Shown one piece after another: positions 1-4,947 of a DNA stretch of 8,319 nt; the stretch's first letter is position 1; every line of letters starts with the position of its first letter. The notes beneath the pieces were generated by a model. The model worked only from the letters and a program-made list of their open reading frames with translations. It did not search any database and was not told where the DNA came from. The stretch covers positions 1-8,319 of the forward strand of contig JAJZUR010000064.1 in the NCBI GenBank assembly GCA_021848375.1. The letters are read 5' to 3'. Made by a program: the position numbers and the translations under genes. This DNA comes from Pseudomonadota bacterium. GTDB taxonomy: Bacteria > Pseudomonadota > Gammaproteobacteria > UBA6186 > Azoamicaceae.

Positions 1-95
1 AGCCCTATCCACGTAAATTTGGCTCTAATGCTAACAGGCCAACGTTGAAACTCTCGCATAACCGCCCTATCAAAAAAGTCTACCGACCAACCCAT
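1..95 (-). CDS. HigB/RelE-like toxin (Gp49 family), 5' part only, cut by window edge
   Basis: An ATG at 95 reads leftward on the minus strand for 31 codons without a stop until the window ends. The product begins MGWSVDFFDRAVMREF and continues with a WPVSIRAKF segment. This matches my memory of the N-terminus of phage Gp49-like / HigB toxins: MGW, a short strand, then a helix followed by LPxxIRAKF or WPxGIRAKF. Members of this family are RelE-fold ribosome-dependent mRNA endonucleases, usually followed by a HigA helix-turn-helix antitoxin gene, which would lie outside the window. A weak GAGAG Shine-Dalgarno sequence sits about 6 bases before the ATG. The gene is on the same strand as fabH and 108 bases downstream of it. 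Only about a quarter to a third of the usual length is visible, so completeness cannot be judged. The family call rests on 31 residues. Confidence 0.6.
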   Translation of the reverse strand, partial: MGWSVDFFDRAVMREFQRWPVSIRAKFTWIG

Positions 96-203
96 ATAAT
101 GCTCTCAAACTATAACAAATTTTACATTAGCAAATAATGAATGGGTTAATAATTGTGACTATAACCTAGGATATTTATCTCAAAAGAGTAAAGTAAATAA
201 TGC
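96..203. other. Intergenic gap between fabH and the toxin-like gene
   Basis: This AT-rich stretch of 108 bases contains no gene. On the minus strand it holds two TATAGT hexamers, at 158-163 and 109-114, that could be -10 boxes for the toxin-like gene. Neither has a good -35 hexamer at 16-18 bases: a TTGAGA lies only 14 bases before the first. No GC-rich hairpin with a T-run follows fabH, so I cannot show where the lipid operon terminates. Confidence 0.35.
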
Positions 204-1142
204 TCAATAACGAATTAAAGCAGTGCCCCACGTCAAACCGCCGCCGAATGCTTCTAATAATAAATGTTGGCCGCGTTTAATCTTTCCACTGCGAATACCC
301 GCATCTAATGCAAGGGGAACAGAAGCGCCTGAGGTATTGCCATGCTCTGTTAGCGTAATAATAACGCGTTCCATCGGTAAACCAAGCTTATCTGCTGTCG
401 CTTTTATAATCCGGATATTCGCCTGATGTGGCACTAACCAATCGATATCGTGTACCGTTAAATGATTATTTTTTAAGGTTTTGCTCGCGACTTCTTCTAA
501 CTTCATCACGGCCAATTTAAAAACGGCACTCCCTTCCATCTGAATAAAAGCTCCCGGTTTATTATCGACATATAAAATATCTTTTTGGTAACCATCAGCG
601 CCTATCTCCGTTGATAGTATACCTGGCTCATCTGACGCTGCAAAGGCCACCGCACCAGCGCCATCGCCAAACAAAACACAAGTTCTACGATCTTGCCAAT
701 CAACGAGCTTCGACATTACCTCACTGCCAATCAAGAGCGGTCGTTTAGCCATTCCAGAGCGAACAAATTGATCGATGACGCTTAAACCATAAATAAAACC
801 ACTACAAGCTGCTTGTACATCAAAAGCCGGACAAGGAGGAATGCCTAATTCTTGTTGAATAAGACAGGCAGTAGAGGGAAAAAATTTATCGGGCGTACAG
901 GTAACCACCACAATCATATCGATATCTTTGGGAGAGAGATCTGCCGCTTCTAACGCCTTTTTGGCCGCTATCGTACCCATCCGTGTAGTCGTTTCTGTTG
1001 TAGAAGCGATATGTCGCGCCGCAATACCTGTCCGTTCGACAATCCATTGATGGGATGTTTCCACGGTTTTGGAAAGTTCTTCATTGGTTAAGATTTTTTT
1101 GGGAAGGTATGAACCGGTTCCCAAAATTTTGGAATAATTCAT
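204..1142 (-). CDS. fabH: 3-oxoacyl-ACP synthase III (KASIII)
   Basis: FabH catalyses the first condensation of type II fatty-acid synthesis in the cytoplasm, joining acetyl-CoA (or another short acyl-CoA) to malonyl-ACP. The 312-residue product is close to the usual length of about 317. The full catalytic triad is present: Cys113 in AACSGF, His239 in PHQAN and Asn269 in HGNTSGAS. The C-terminal glycine-rich AFGGGLTWG signature spans about 298-306, and the N-terminus carries the typical GTGSYLP. The start ATG overlaps the plsX stop as ATGA (1139-1142), which predicts translational coupling; no strong Shine-Dalgarno sequence is seen. The TGA stop is at 204-206. In many gammaproteobacteria fabD follows directly, but here a non-coding gap and a toxin-like gene follow. 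Identification is secure. Confidence 0.97.
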   Translation of the reverse strand: MNYSKILGTGSYLPKKILTNEELSKTVETSHQWIVERTGIAARHIASTTETTTRMGTIAAKKALEAADLSPKDIDMIVVVTCTPDKFFPSTACLIQQELGIPPCPAFDVQAACSGFIYGLSVIDQFVRSGMAKRPLLIGSEVMSKLVDWQDRRTCVLFGDGAGAVAFAASDEPGILSTEIGADGYQKDILYVDNKPGAFIQMEGSAVFKLAVMKLEEVASKTLKNNHLTVHDIDWLVPHQANIRIIKATADKLGLPMERVIITLTEHGNTSGASVPLALDAGIRSGKIKRGQHLLLEAFGGGLTWGTALIRY

Positions 1143-2170
1143 ACAGGAGAATAATTTCCTAATTGAATGGCCAATTGATTTTGAATTTTTTCGGGAACGT
1201 TTTTTTCCACTTCTAACATTGCCACCCGAATGGCCATCCCAAAGGCTTTTTGTTCTGCATTCCCATGACTTTTGATCACTATGCCTTTTAACCCTAAAAG
1301 ACTTGCGCCATTGTAGCGACTGGGATCTAAGCGTTTTGTTAGGGCACGCAATATAGGGGCCGCAATCAGTGCTGCCAATCGAGCTAACCAGGAACGCGTA
1401 AATTCTTCCTTCGCCATTTTTAGCACCATTTTAGCCAAACCTTCGCTTGCTTTTAAGGCCACGTTTCCAACAAAACCATCACATACCACCACATCCGCAG
1501 TGCCTTTGTAAATATCATCGCCCTCTACAAACCCTAAATAGTTGATACCACATTGATTATTTTTTAAAAGCTCTGCTGCTTTTTTAACCGTTTCGCTACC
1601 TTTAATGGCTTCAGAACCCACATTCAAAAGTCCAACGGTTGGATTGGGATGATTATCCACTGCCATGGCTAACACCGAACCCATTACAGCAAATTGAAAA
1701 AGATCTTGCGCTTCACAATTCACATTGGCGCCAAGATCAAGCACATGGACATGTCCCACCATACTGGGTAAGGAATATATAATGGCCGGTCTATCGACGC
1801 CCGGCAACATCTTTAACACAAAACGAGCGGTTGCCATCAGTGCACCGGTATTGCCCGCACTGACGCAAGCCTCAGCGACGCCTTCTTTCACTAAATTTAT
1901 AGCGACGCGCATAGAAGAATCACGCTTTTGACGCAAAGCATTGGCAGGCGATTCGCCCATATCAACTACTTGAGTGGCATTTCGAATTAAAAGACGAGAA
2001 TTGTTGAGACCACCACAAAGACGTAATTGATGTTCGATAAGCTCTTGCTTACCAACCAAAATGACTTGTAAATTAGGATACGCGGCTACCGCTTCTGCAG
2101 CCGCGGGCACAATCACGCGTGGTCCGTGATCGCCCCCCATTGCATCGAGTGCGATACATATCGACCGCAA
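1139..2170 (-). CDS. plsX: Phosphate acyltransferase PlsX
   Basis: PlsX converts acyl-ACP and phosphate to acyl-phosphate, the donor used by PlsY to make lysophosphatidic acid, so it links fatty-acid to phospholipid synthesis at the inner face of the membrane. The 343-residue product is slightly shorter than the E. coli enzyme (about 356). Family landmarks are in order: IALDAMGGDHGP (6-17), SAGNTGALMA (104-113), DLGANVNCEAQDLFQFAVMG (145-164), LLNVGSEAIKGSE (181-193) and VEGDDIYKGTADVVVCDGF (215-233). The start appears to be TTG at 2168-2170, because no ATG or GTG lies in frame before the conserved IALDAMGGD. A purine-rich GAAGAG inside the end of rpmF can act as ribosome binding site. The gap to the rpmF stop is 5 bases, and the end overlaps the fabH start by 4 bases. 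All three genes are probably one transcript. Confidence 0.97.
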   Translation of the reverse strand: MRSICIALDAMGGDHGPRVIVPAAAEAVAAYPNLQVILVGKQELIEHQLRLCGGLNNSRLLIRNATQVVDMGESPANALRQKRDSSMRVAINLVKEGVAEACVSAGNTGALMATARFVLKMLPGVDRPAIIYSLPSMVGHVHVLDLGANVNCEAQDLFQFAVMGSVLAMAVDNHPNPTVGLLNVGSEAIKGSETVKKAAELLKNNQCGINYLGFVEGDDIYKGTADVVVCDGFVGNVALKASEGLAKMVLKMAKEEFTRSWLARLAALIAAPILRALTKRLDPSRYNGASLLGLKGIVIKSHGNAEQKAFGMAIRVAMLEVEKNVPEKIQNQLAIQLGNYSPV

Positions 2171-2175
2171 TGTTC

Positions 2176-2373
2176 TTACTCTTCTTCATCTTCAGATTTT
2201 TGAACGGTCGCTACAACCTGGCGTCCTCTATAGAATCCATTGGGCGTAATATGGTGACGGCGATGGATTTCACCGGTTTCAGAATCAATGGATAGGTTTG
2301 CAGCTGTCAGTTTATCATGTGAACGGCGCATTCCGCGCGTCGAACGGGTTCTGCGGCTCTTTTGCACAGCCAT
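2176..2373 (-). CDS. rpmF: 50S ribosomal protein bL32
   Basis: This encodes a 65-residue large-subunit ribosomal protein with the classic N-terminus MAVQKSRRTRSTRGMRRSHD and the downstream blocks GEIHRRHHIT and NGFYRGRQVV. It lacks the four cysteines of zinc-binding L32 variants, as expected for the gammaproteobacterial form. Compared with the 57-residue E. coli protein it has a short acidic tail (KSEDEEE). The start ATG at 2373 is preceded by GAGGA at 7 bases, a good ribosome binding site. It heads the rpmF-plsX-fabH unit and has its own upstream promoter candidate. The gene yceD, which commonly precedes rpmF, is not here. Confidence 0.97.
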   Translation of the reverse strand: MAVQKSRRTRSTRGMRRSHDKLTAANLSIDSETGEIHRRHHITPNGFYRGRQVVATVQKSEDEEE

Positions 2374-2423
2374 GGATATTTCCTCTATATAAATTTAGTT
2401 TGAAAACAAAATCATTTCACCGC

Positions 2424-2442
2424 GGCTAGTACTCAACTAACC
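2424..2442. promoter_or_regulatory. Inverted repeat at the predicted rpmF transcription start
   Basis: GGCTAGT (2424-2430) and ACTAACC (2436-2442) form an imperfect inverted repeat: 6 of 7 positions pair across a 5-base spacer. It lies immediately downstream of the -10 hexamer proposed for rpmF, so a bound protein would cover about +1 to +19. No regulator is recognised for it. It may be chance. Confidence 0.25.
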
Positions 2443-2449
2443 AGCAAAA

Positions 2450-2478
2450 AGCTTACTGGCTTTGGGATAAGTTGTCAA
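2450..2478 (-). promoter_or_regulatory. Sigma-70-type promoter for rpmF-plsX-fabH
   Basis: Read on the minus strand, a perfect -35 hexamer TTGACA (2473-2478) is followed after exactly 17 bases by TAAGCT (2450-2455), a poor -10 match (3 of 6). The predicted start of transcription is near 2443, about 70 bases ahead of the rpmF ATG. The consensus -35 and ideal spacing carry the call; the weak -10 limits confidence. Confidence 0.45.
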
Positions 2479-2537
2479 CGCATCCGGTAAGCAGTATCAG
2501 TACAACGTTGCTTTATGGCGCTTTTCGTGCTATTCAG

Positions 2538-2565
2538 TTCCCTTAAGTTATTAAATAGGTAATAT
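2538..2565 (+). promoter_or_regulatory. Weak promoter candidate for the oxidoreductase gene
   Basis: TTCCCT (2538-2543) and TAATAT (2560-2565) are separated by 16 bases. The predicted start of transcription would fall almost on the ATG at 2573, giving a leaderless or nearly leaderless message. That would agree with the absence of a good Shine-Dalgarno sequence. A promoter further upstream is equally possible. Confidence 0.2.
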
Positions 2566-2572
2566 TGCTTTT

Positions 2573-3313
2573 ATGGCCCACCCCACACACCCTTATATTC
2601 TCAAATGGTCGAAATTAATCGCGCCCAACGTTCGACATTTATCCTTTGTGCGTGAAGATAATGCCCCGTTACCTTTTAAAGCAGGTCAATTCATTACCTT
2701 GCACATCGAAAGCCCAAATAAAGTCGTACATCGCAGCTATAGTATTGCCAATGTTCCCAATCAAGATAATACCATTGAACTTGCCTGTGCTTATGTTGAA
2801 GGCGGCATAGCTTCAGGGATCCTCTTTGCGCTAAACCCAGGAGACGCTATATCGGCAAGCGGTCCTTACGGACTCTTTACACTAAAAGAAGAACGCCCAA
2901 AGCGCTATATCTTAATAGCAACCGGCACCGGCATAACTCCCTATCGTTCAATGCTGCAAGAGATCAAAACTCGCATAGTCAATGCGCATCCGGAATTGCA
3001 AATTGCCTTAGTATTTGGAATCCGAAACCGCAGCGAAGTATTGTTTAAAGATGAATTTTTGGCTTTTCAAGCAAAACATTCGCAATTTCGTTTTTACGCT
3101 TGTTACAGTAAAGAAACGCCTGCTGATTTACAGCCTTTTGAACGCTTAGGTCACGTACAAACCACGTTTCCAGAACTAAACCTCGATCCCAACCAAGATA
3201 TCGTTTATCTGTGCGGGAATCCGAATATGATCGATGATACCTTTTCGTTATTGACCAATAATGGGTTTGACAAGAAGAACGTACGTCGAGAAAAATATCT
3301 GTTTTCGAAATAG
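2573..3313 (+). CDS. FAD/NAD(P)-binding oxidoreductase, ferredoxin-NADP reductase type
   Basis: This predicted cytoplasmic flavoprotein moves electrons between NAD(P)H and a small carrier such as ferredoxin or flavodoxin. The 246 residues match the two-domain layout and length of bacterial Fpr (about 248). The N-terminal FAD barrel has RSYS (54-57), which contacts FAD, and GPYG (97-100). The C-terminal nucleotide-binding domain has GTGITP (118-123) and LCGNPNM (213-219). The protein ends REKYLFSK, without the terminal aromatic residue that stacks on FAD in E. coli Fpr, so its nucleotide preference and partner are uncertain. It diverges from rpmF and converges on the small-protein gene behind nfuA, with only 2 bases between the two stop codons. 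No adjacent gene identifies its partner, so no symbol is given. Confidence 0.85.
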   Translation: MAHPTHPYILKWSKLIAPNVRHLSFVREDNAPLPFKAGQFITLHIESPNKVVHRSYSIANVPNQDNTIELACAYVEGGIASGILFALNPGDAISASGPYGLFTLKEERPKRYILIATGTGITPYRSMLQEIKTRIVNAHPELQIALVFGIRNRSEVLFKDEFLAFQAKHSQFRFYACYSKETPADLQPFERLGHVQTTFPELNLDPNQDIVYLCGNPNMIDDTFSLLTNNGFDKKNVRREKYLFSK

Positions 3314-3315
3314 AG

Positions 3316-3426
3316 TTAGGTTGTCGTTTCTAACCAATAGACGACAATTGCTACCACTAAAGCAATAATGGCAATTGCCGCAATGCCATCCGCTGCATCG
3401 TCGGATAATTTTGATTTATTCGCCAT
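3316..3426 (-). CDS. Small single-pass membrane protein, 36 residues
   Basis: This short gene reads from ATG (3424-3426) to TAA (3316-3318). Its product starts MANKSKLSDDAADGIAAIA, continues with a hydrophobic stretch rich in Ile, Ala and Val, and ends VYWLETTT. A charged N-terminus of about 12 residues precedes one transmembrane helix at about residues 14-32. The ribosome binding site is strong (GGGAG, 8 bases before the ATG), and the gene lies 21 bases after the 67-codon gene on the same strand, so it is probably the last gene of the nfuA transcript. I believe similar tiny KLSDDAxD membrane proteins occur in other gammaproteobacteria, but I cannot name a function. It converges on the oxidoreductase gene. 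Confidence 0.7.
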   Translation of the reverse strand: MANKSKLSDDAADGIAAIAIIALVVAIVVYWLETTT

Positions 3427-3447
3427 GCCACTGTCTCCCTGACATCT

Positions 3448-3651
3448 TTAAATTTGATCGTCTTCCCAAATGACGCGTGAGCGCTGTGGCGCTGCACTAT
3501 TATCTCTTAGGGCATTAAGCTCTCGATACTTTGCTTCTTCTGCACCCCGAGCAACCGAACTAGCCTTCGATTGATGATCAAACTCACGCAAAAATCGATC
3601 AATTTCACTGACATAACCCTTTAAAATGGGTTGCTTGCGCCAAAATACCAT
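3448..3651 (-). CDS. Small conserved-looking protein of unknown function (67 residues)
   Basis: This is a charged, largely helical-looking soluble protein with no signal peptide or membrane segment. The N-terminal half has WRKQP, then YVSEIDRFLREFD (about 13-25). The C-terminal half has AKYRELNALRD (about 40-50) and a WEDDQI end. From memory this pattern (FW-x-K, EIDxFLxEFD, KYxxLxxLRD, terminal W-E) resembles small gammaproteobacterial proteins annotated as the CBU_0585 family, whose function is unknown; I could not verify this. The ATG at 3651 has a strong ribosome binding site (GGGGAG, 8 bases upstream). The gene begins 28 bases after the nfuA stop and is followed by the 36-residue membrane protein gene, suggesting one transcript. 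Confidence 0.75.
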   Translation of the reverse strand: MVFWRKQPILKGYVSEIDRFLREFDHQSKASSVARGAEEAKYRELNALRDNSAAPQRSRVIWEDDQI

Positions 3652-3679
3652 CCGGATTTCTCCCCAGCCTCTCTTAGCC

Positions 3680-4321
3680 TCAACAGTAAGGATCTTTCCC
3701 TGTAGTATGATCGGTTATATCCCGAATTTCTACTATTTCAGGAAATTTTTCTTTTAAGGTTTTTTCGATCCCATGTTTTAATGTAATGTTAGCCATACCG
3801 CACCCATGACAACCACCACCAAATTGTAATATTACTATTTTTTCTTCCAGAAGATCTACTAAACTTACCTTGCCGCCATGACCCGCAAGCGAGGGATTAA
3901 TTTCCGTGTCAATCACATGTTGGATCTTCTCCCGTAAAGAACTGTTATTGTCCAACAGCCGTCCCTTTAGATAGGGTGCTTTGATTGATAATTGGCCTGA
4001 TAAGCCATCTTCTTTAAAATCAATGATCCCATCAGTCAATGCGCCTTCAGAGGCTTTTTCAATAAATATCGTAAAGTCTAGAAACGGGATGGCGAAGTCA
4101 TCTTCCGCTTCTTCACCCGCAGGACAAAAAGTGATGGACACTTCGGCATGCGCCGTCAAGGGATTGGCAACGAATATCCGTAGGTTCATCCCCTCTGTTT
4201 CTTCCTTTTGCAAAAGACTTCTAAAGTGGTTCTCCGCAGCTTTCGTCACAGTAACGAACTCTGACTTTAACTCGCTTTCAACCTCAGCCGCCATATCTTC
4301 TCCCAAGCCTCGTTTGGTCAT
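3680..4321 (-). CDS. nfuA: Fe-S biogenesis protein NfuA
   Basis: NfuA carries a [4Fe-4S] cluster at its dimer interface and delivers it to client proteins in the cytoplasm, especially under iron or oxidative stress. The N-terminal domain is a degenerate A-type scaffold (about 22-118), with LRIFVANPLTAHAEVSITFC matching the E. coli protein region for region. The C-terminal Nfu domain has INPSLAGHGGKVSL (141-154) and the cluster-binding CHGC (Cys171, Cys174). From the first ATG the protein has 213 residues, about 20 more than E. coli NfuA at the N-terminus. The second ATG (4292-4294) gives 204 residues. It is better supported by GGGAGA just upstream and by a promoter candidate whose start of transcription falls next to the first ATG. 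The 67-codon gene follows after 28 bases. Identification is secure; the start is not. Confidence 0.95.
   Translation of the reverse strand: MTKRGLGEDMAAEVESELKSEFVTVTKAAENHFRSLLQKEETEGMNLRIFVANPLTAHAEVSITFCPAGEEAEDDFAIPFLDFTIFIEKASEGALTDGIIDFKEDGLSGQLSIKAPYLKGRLLDNNSSLREKIQHVIDTEINPSLAGHGGKVSLVDLLEEKIVILQFGGGCHGCGMANITLKHGIEKTLKEKFPEIVEIRDITDHTTGKDPYC
4299..4304 (-). promoter_or_regulatory. Ribosome binding site favouring the internal nfuA start
   Basis: GGGAGA, read on the minus strand, precedes the ATG at 4292-4294; the GGAG core is 5 bases from it. The upstream ATG at 4319-4321 has no comparable site, so translation probably starts at 4294. Confidence 0.55.
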
Positions 4322-4328
4322 CTAAATC

Positions 4329-4357
4329 ATTGTACCAAAAACAAGAGCGAAGATAAA
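4329..4357 (-). promoter_or_regulatory. Promoter candidate for nfuA
   Basis: Minus-strand TACAAT (4329-4334), one base from the -10 consensus, lies 17 bases after TTTATC (4352-4357), a weak -35. Transcription would start near 4322, making the first nfuA ATG leaderless and giving the internal ATG a leader of about 27 bases. No IscR site was recognised. Confidence 0.4.
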
Positions 4358-4374
4358 ACCCACTCATAAAAAAC

Positions 4375-4403
4375 TTGTCTAATTGAGGATCTACAAGTAT
4401 CCT
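4375..4403 (+). promoter_or_regulatory. Promoter candidate for the glutamine-rich hypothetical gene
   Basis: TTGTCT (4375-4380) and TATCCT (4398-4403) are separated by 17 bases, each matching 4 of 6 consensus positions. Transcription would begin near 4410, leaving a leader of about 25 bases before the first ATG. It is back to back with the nfuA promoter candidate in a 113-base divergent gap. Confidence 0.45.
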
Positions 4404-4434
4404 TATTCCGTCCAGTAGTTGAAAAGGATTTTCA

Positions 4435-4860
4435 ATGATAAACAAAGGAGGGATCCTGGTGACAACGGTACATCAAATTAACATGAGCCTTAAGCTTCAA
4501 CAGCAACAGCAAAATTTGGCAGACATCGCAAATTATCAAAGGCTTCGAGTAAATGCAGAGCAAGCTGTAAAGCCCCTTCAATTCACCCAGCGTCTTACGA
4601 ATCATTTACCTCAATTGCCCGCAATAACCACAGAAGAGCGCGAAGATTTGATGTTTAACTACATTACTTCACAAACTAAGTTCCTATCTCAACAAAGCCC
4701 GGAAATGCGAGAAAGAACTCAAAAGCTTCTCCGCCATTACATAGAACTTTATGTAAACAATCCAAGTCAGTATCCAATCGATCCGAACCACCCCATCCAC
4801 CCCATCATTCATCAAGCTGGCGATCAACTGTTTAAAGGATCCCCTCGACCTAAACGATAA
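4435..4860 (+). CDS. Glutamine-rich hypothetical protein, 141 or 133 residues
   Basis: I do not recognise this protein. It has no signal peptide or membrane segment. The N-terminal part is polar and probably helical, with a run of five glutamines encoded by alternating CAA/CAG. The middle has charged helical segments (TTEEREDLMFNYI; PEMRERTQKLLRHYIELYV). The tail is proline- and histidine-rich (PIDPNHPIHPII) and ends in basic residues (SPRPKR). Two starts are supported. The ATG at 4435 has AAGGA 6 bases upstream. The GTG at 4459 has a near-perfect AAAGGAGG 7 bases upstream and would give 133 residues. It has its own promoter candidate and is isolated between divergent nfuA and the tryptophan operon. 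A secreted effector is possible in a Legionellales host, but nothing here proves it. Confidence 0.7.
   Translation: MINKGGILVTTVHQINMSLKLQQQQQNLADIANYQRLRVNAEQAVKPLQFTQRLTNHLPQLPAITTEEREDLMFNYITSQTKFLSQQSPEMRERTQKLLRHYIELYVNNPSQYPIDPNHPIHPIIHQAGDQLFKGSPRPKR
4444..4453 (+). promoter_or_regulatory. Strong internal ribosome binding site
   Basis: AAAGGAGGGA contains the full AAGGAGG complement to 16S rRNA. It lies inside the first codons of the hypothetical gene, and GGAGG (4447-4451) is 7 bases before the in-frame GTG at 4459. This is the strongest ribosome binding site I see in the window and argues for GTG as the real or an additional start. Confidence 0.6.
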
Positions 4861-4911
4861 GTAAAAAAATTATCCATGTCCCTTGCATCCCTTCCCTTAG
4901 GTATTATATGA

Positions 4912-4942
4912 TTGCCCTACTATGCTACTAAACTAGTACAAT
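4912..4942 (+). promoter_or_regulatory. Promoter candidate for the TrpR/ABC importer operon
   Basis: TTGCCC (4912-4917) and TACAAT (4937-4942) could be -35 and -10 hexamers, with a rather long spacer of 19 bases. The spacer and -10 overlap the TrpR-operator-like sequence, the arrangement expected for steric repression. The predicted leader is about 45 bases. Confidence 0.4.
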
Positions 4943-4947
4943 AGCAT
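4922..4947. promoter_or_regulatory. TrpR operator-like sequence
   Basis: Positions 4922-4939 match 14 of 18 bases of the symmetrical E. coli trp operator GTACTAGTTAACTAGTAC. The right half AACTAGTAC (4931-4939) is exact, and the inner 12 bases (4925-4936) match CTAGTTAACTAG at 10 positions. A second, overlapping dyad is centred on ACTAGT (4932-4937), with perfect outer arms ATGCTA (4922-4927) and TAGCAT (4942-4947). ACTAGT-centred sites are known from tandem TrpR binding to operator half-sites. The site lies over the -10 hexamer, directly upstream of a TrpR-family gene, so autoregulation by a tryptophan-bound repressor is the natural inference. Confidence 0.65.

Noticed and set aside
109..114. 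TATAGT box directly before the toxin-like gene as its promoter
   Set aside because: Transcription would start inside the ribosome binding site region with almost no leader, and no -35 hexamer is at the right distance.
2424..2442. Inverted repeat near rpmF as a FapR operator for lipid genes
   Set aside because: The known FapR site has TTAGT and ACTAA arms 7 bases apart, whereas here they are 5 apart. FapR is a Gram-positive regulator not expected in this lineage.
2424..2442. Same repeat as a second TrpR operator
   Set aside because: CTAGT-type half-sites are present, but the spacing is 3 bases longer than the CTAGTTAACTAG core, and tryptophan control of rpmF would make little sense.
3981..4325. 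Plus-strand frame opposite nfuA (114 codons)
   Set aside because: Its composition is serine-rich and non-protein-like, antisense to the secure nfuA gene.
4501..4515. CAA/CAG run in the glutamine-rich gene as an unstable trinucleotide repeat
   Set aside because: It is only five codons with alternating synonymous codons, which limits slippage.
4879..4899. Three CCCTT repeats as a regulatory or CRISPR-like array
   Set aside because: Five-base repeats with irregular spacing in a short gap are compatible with chance.
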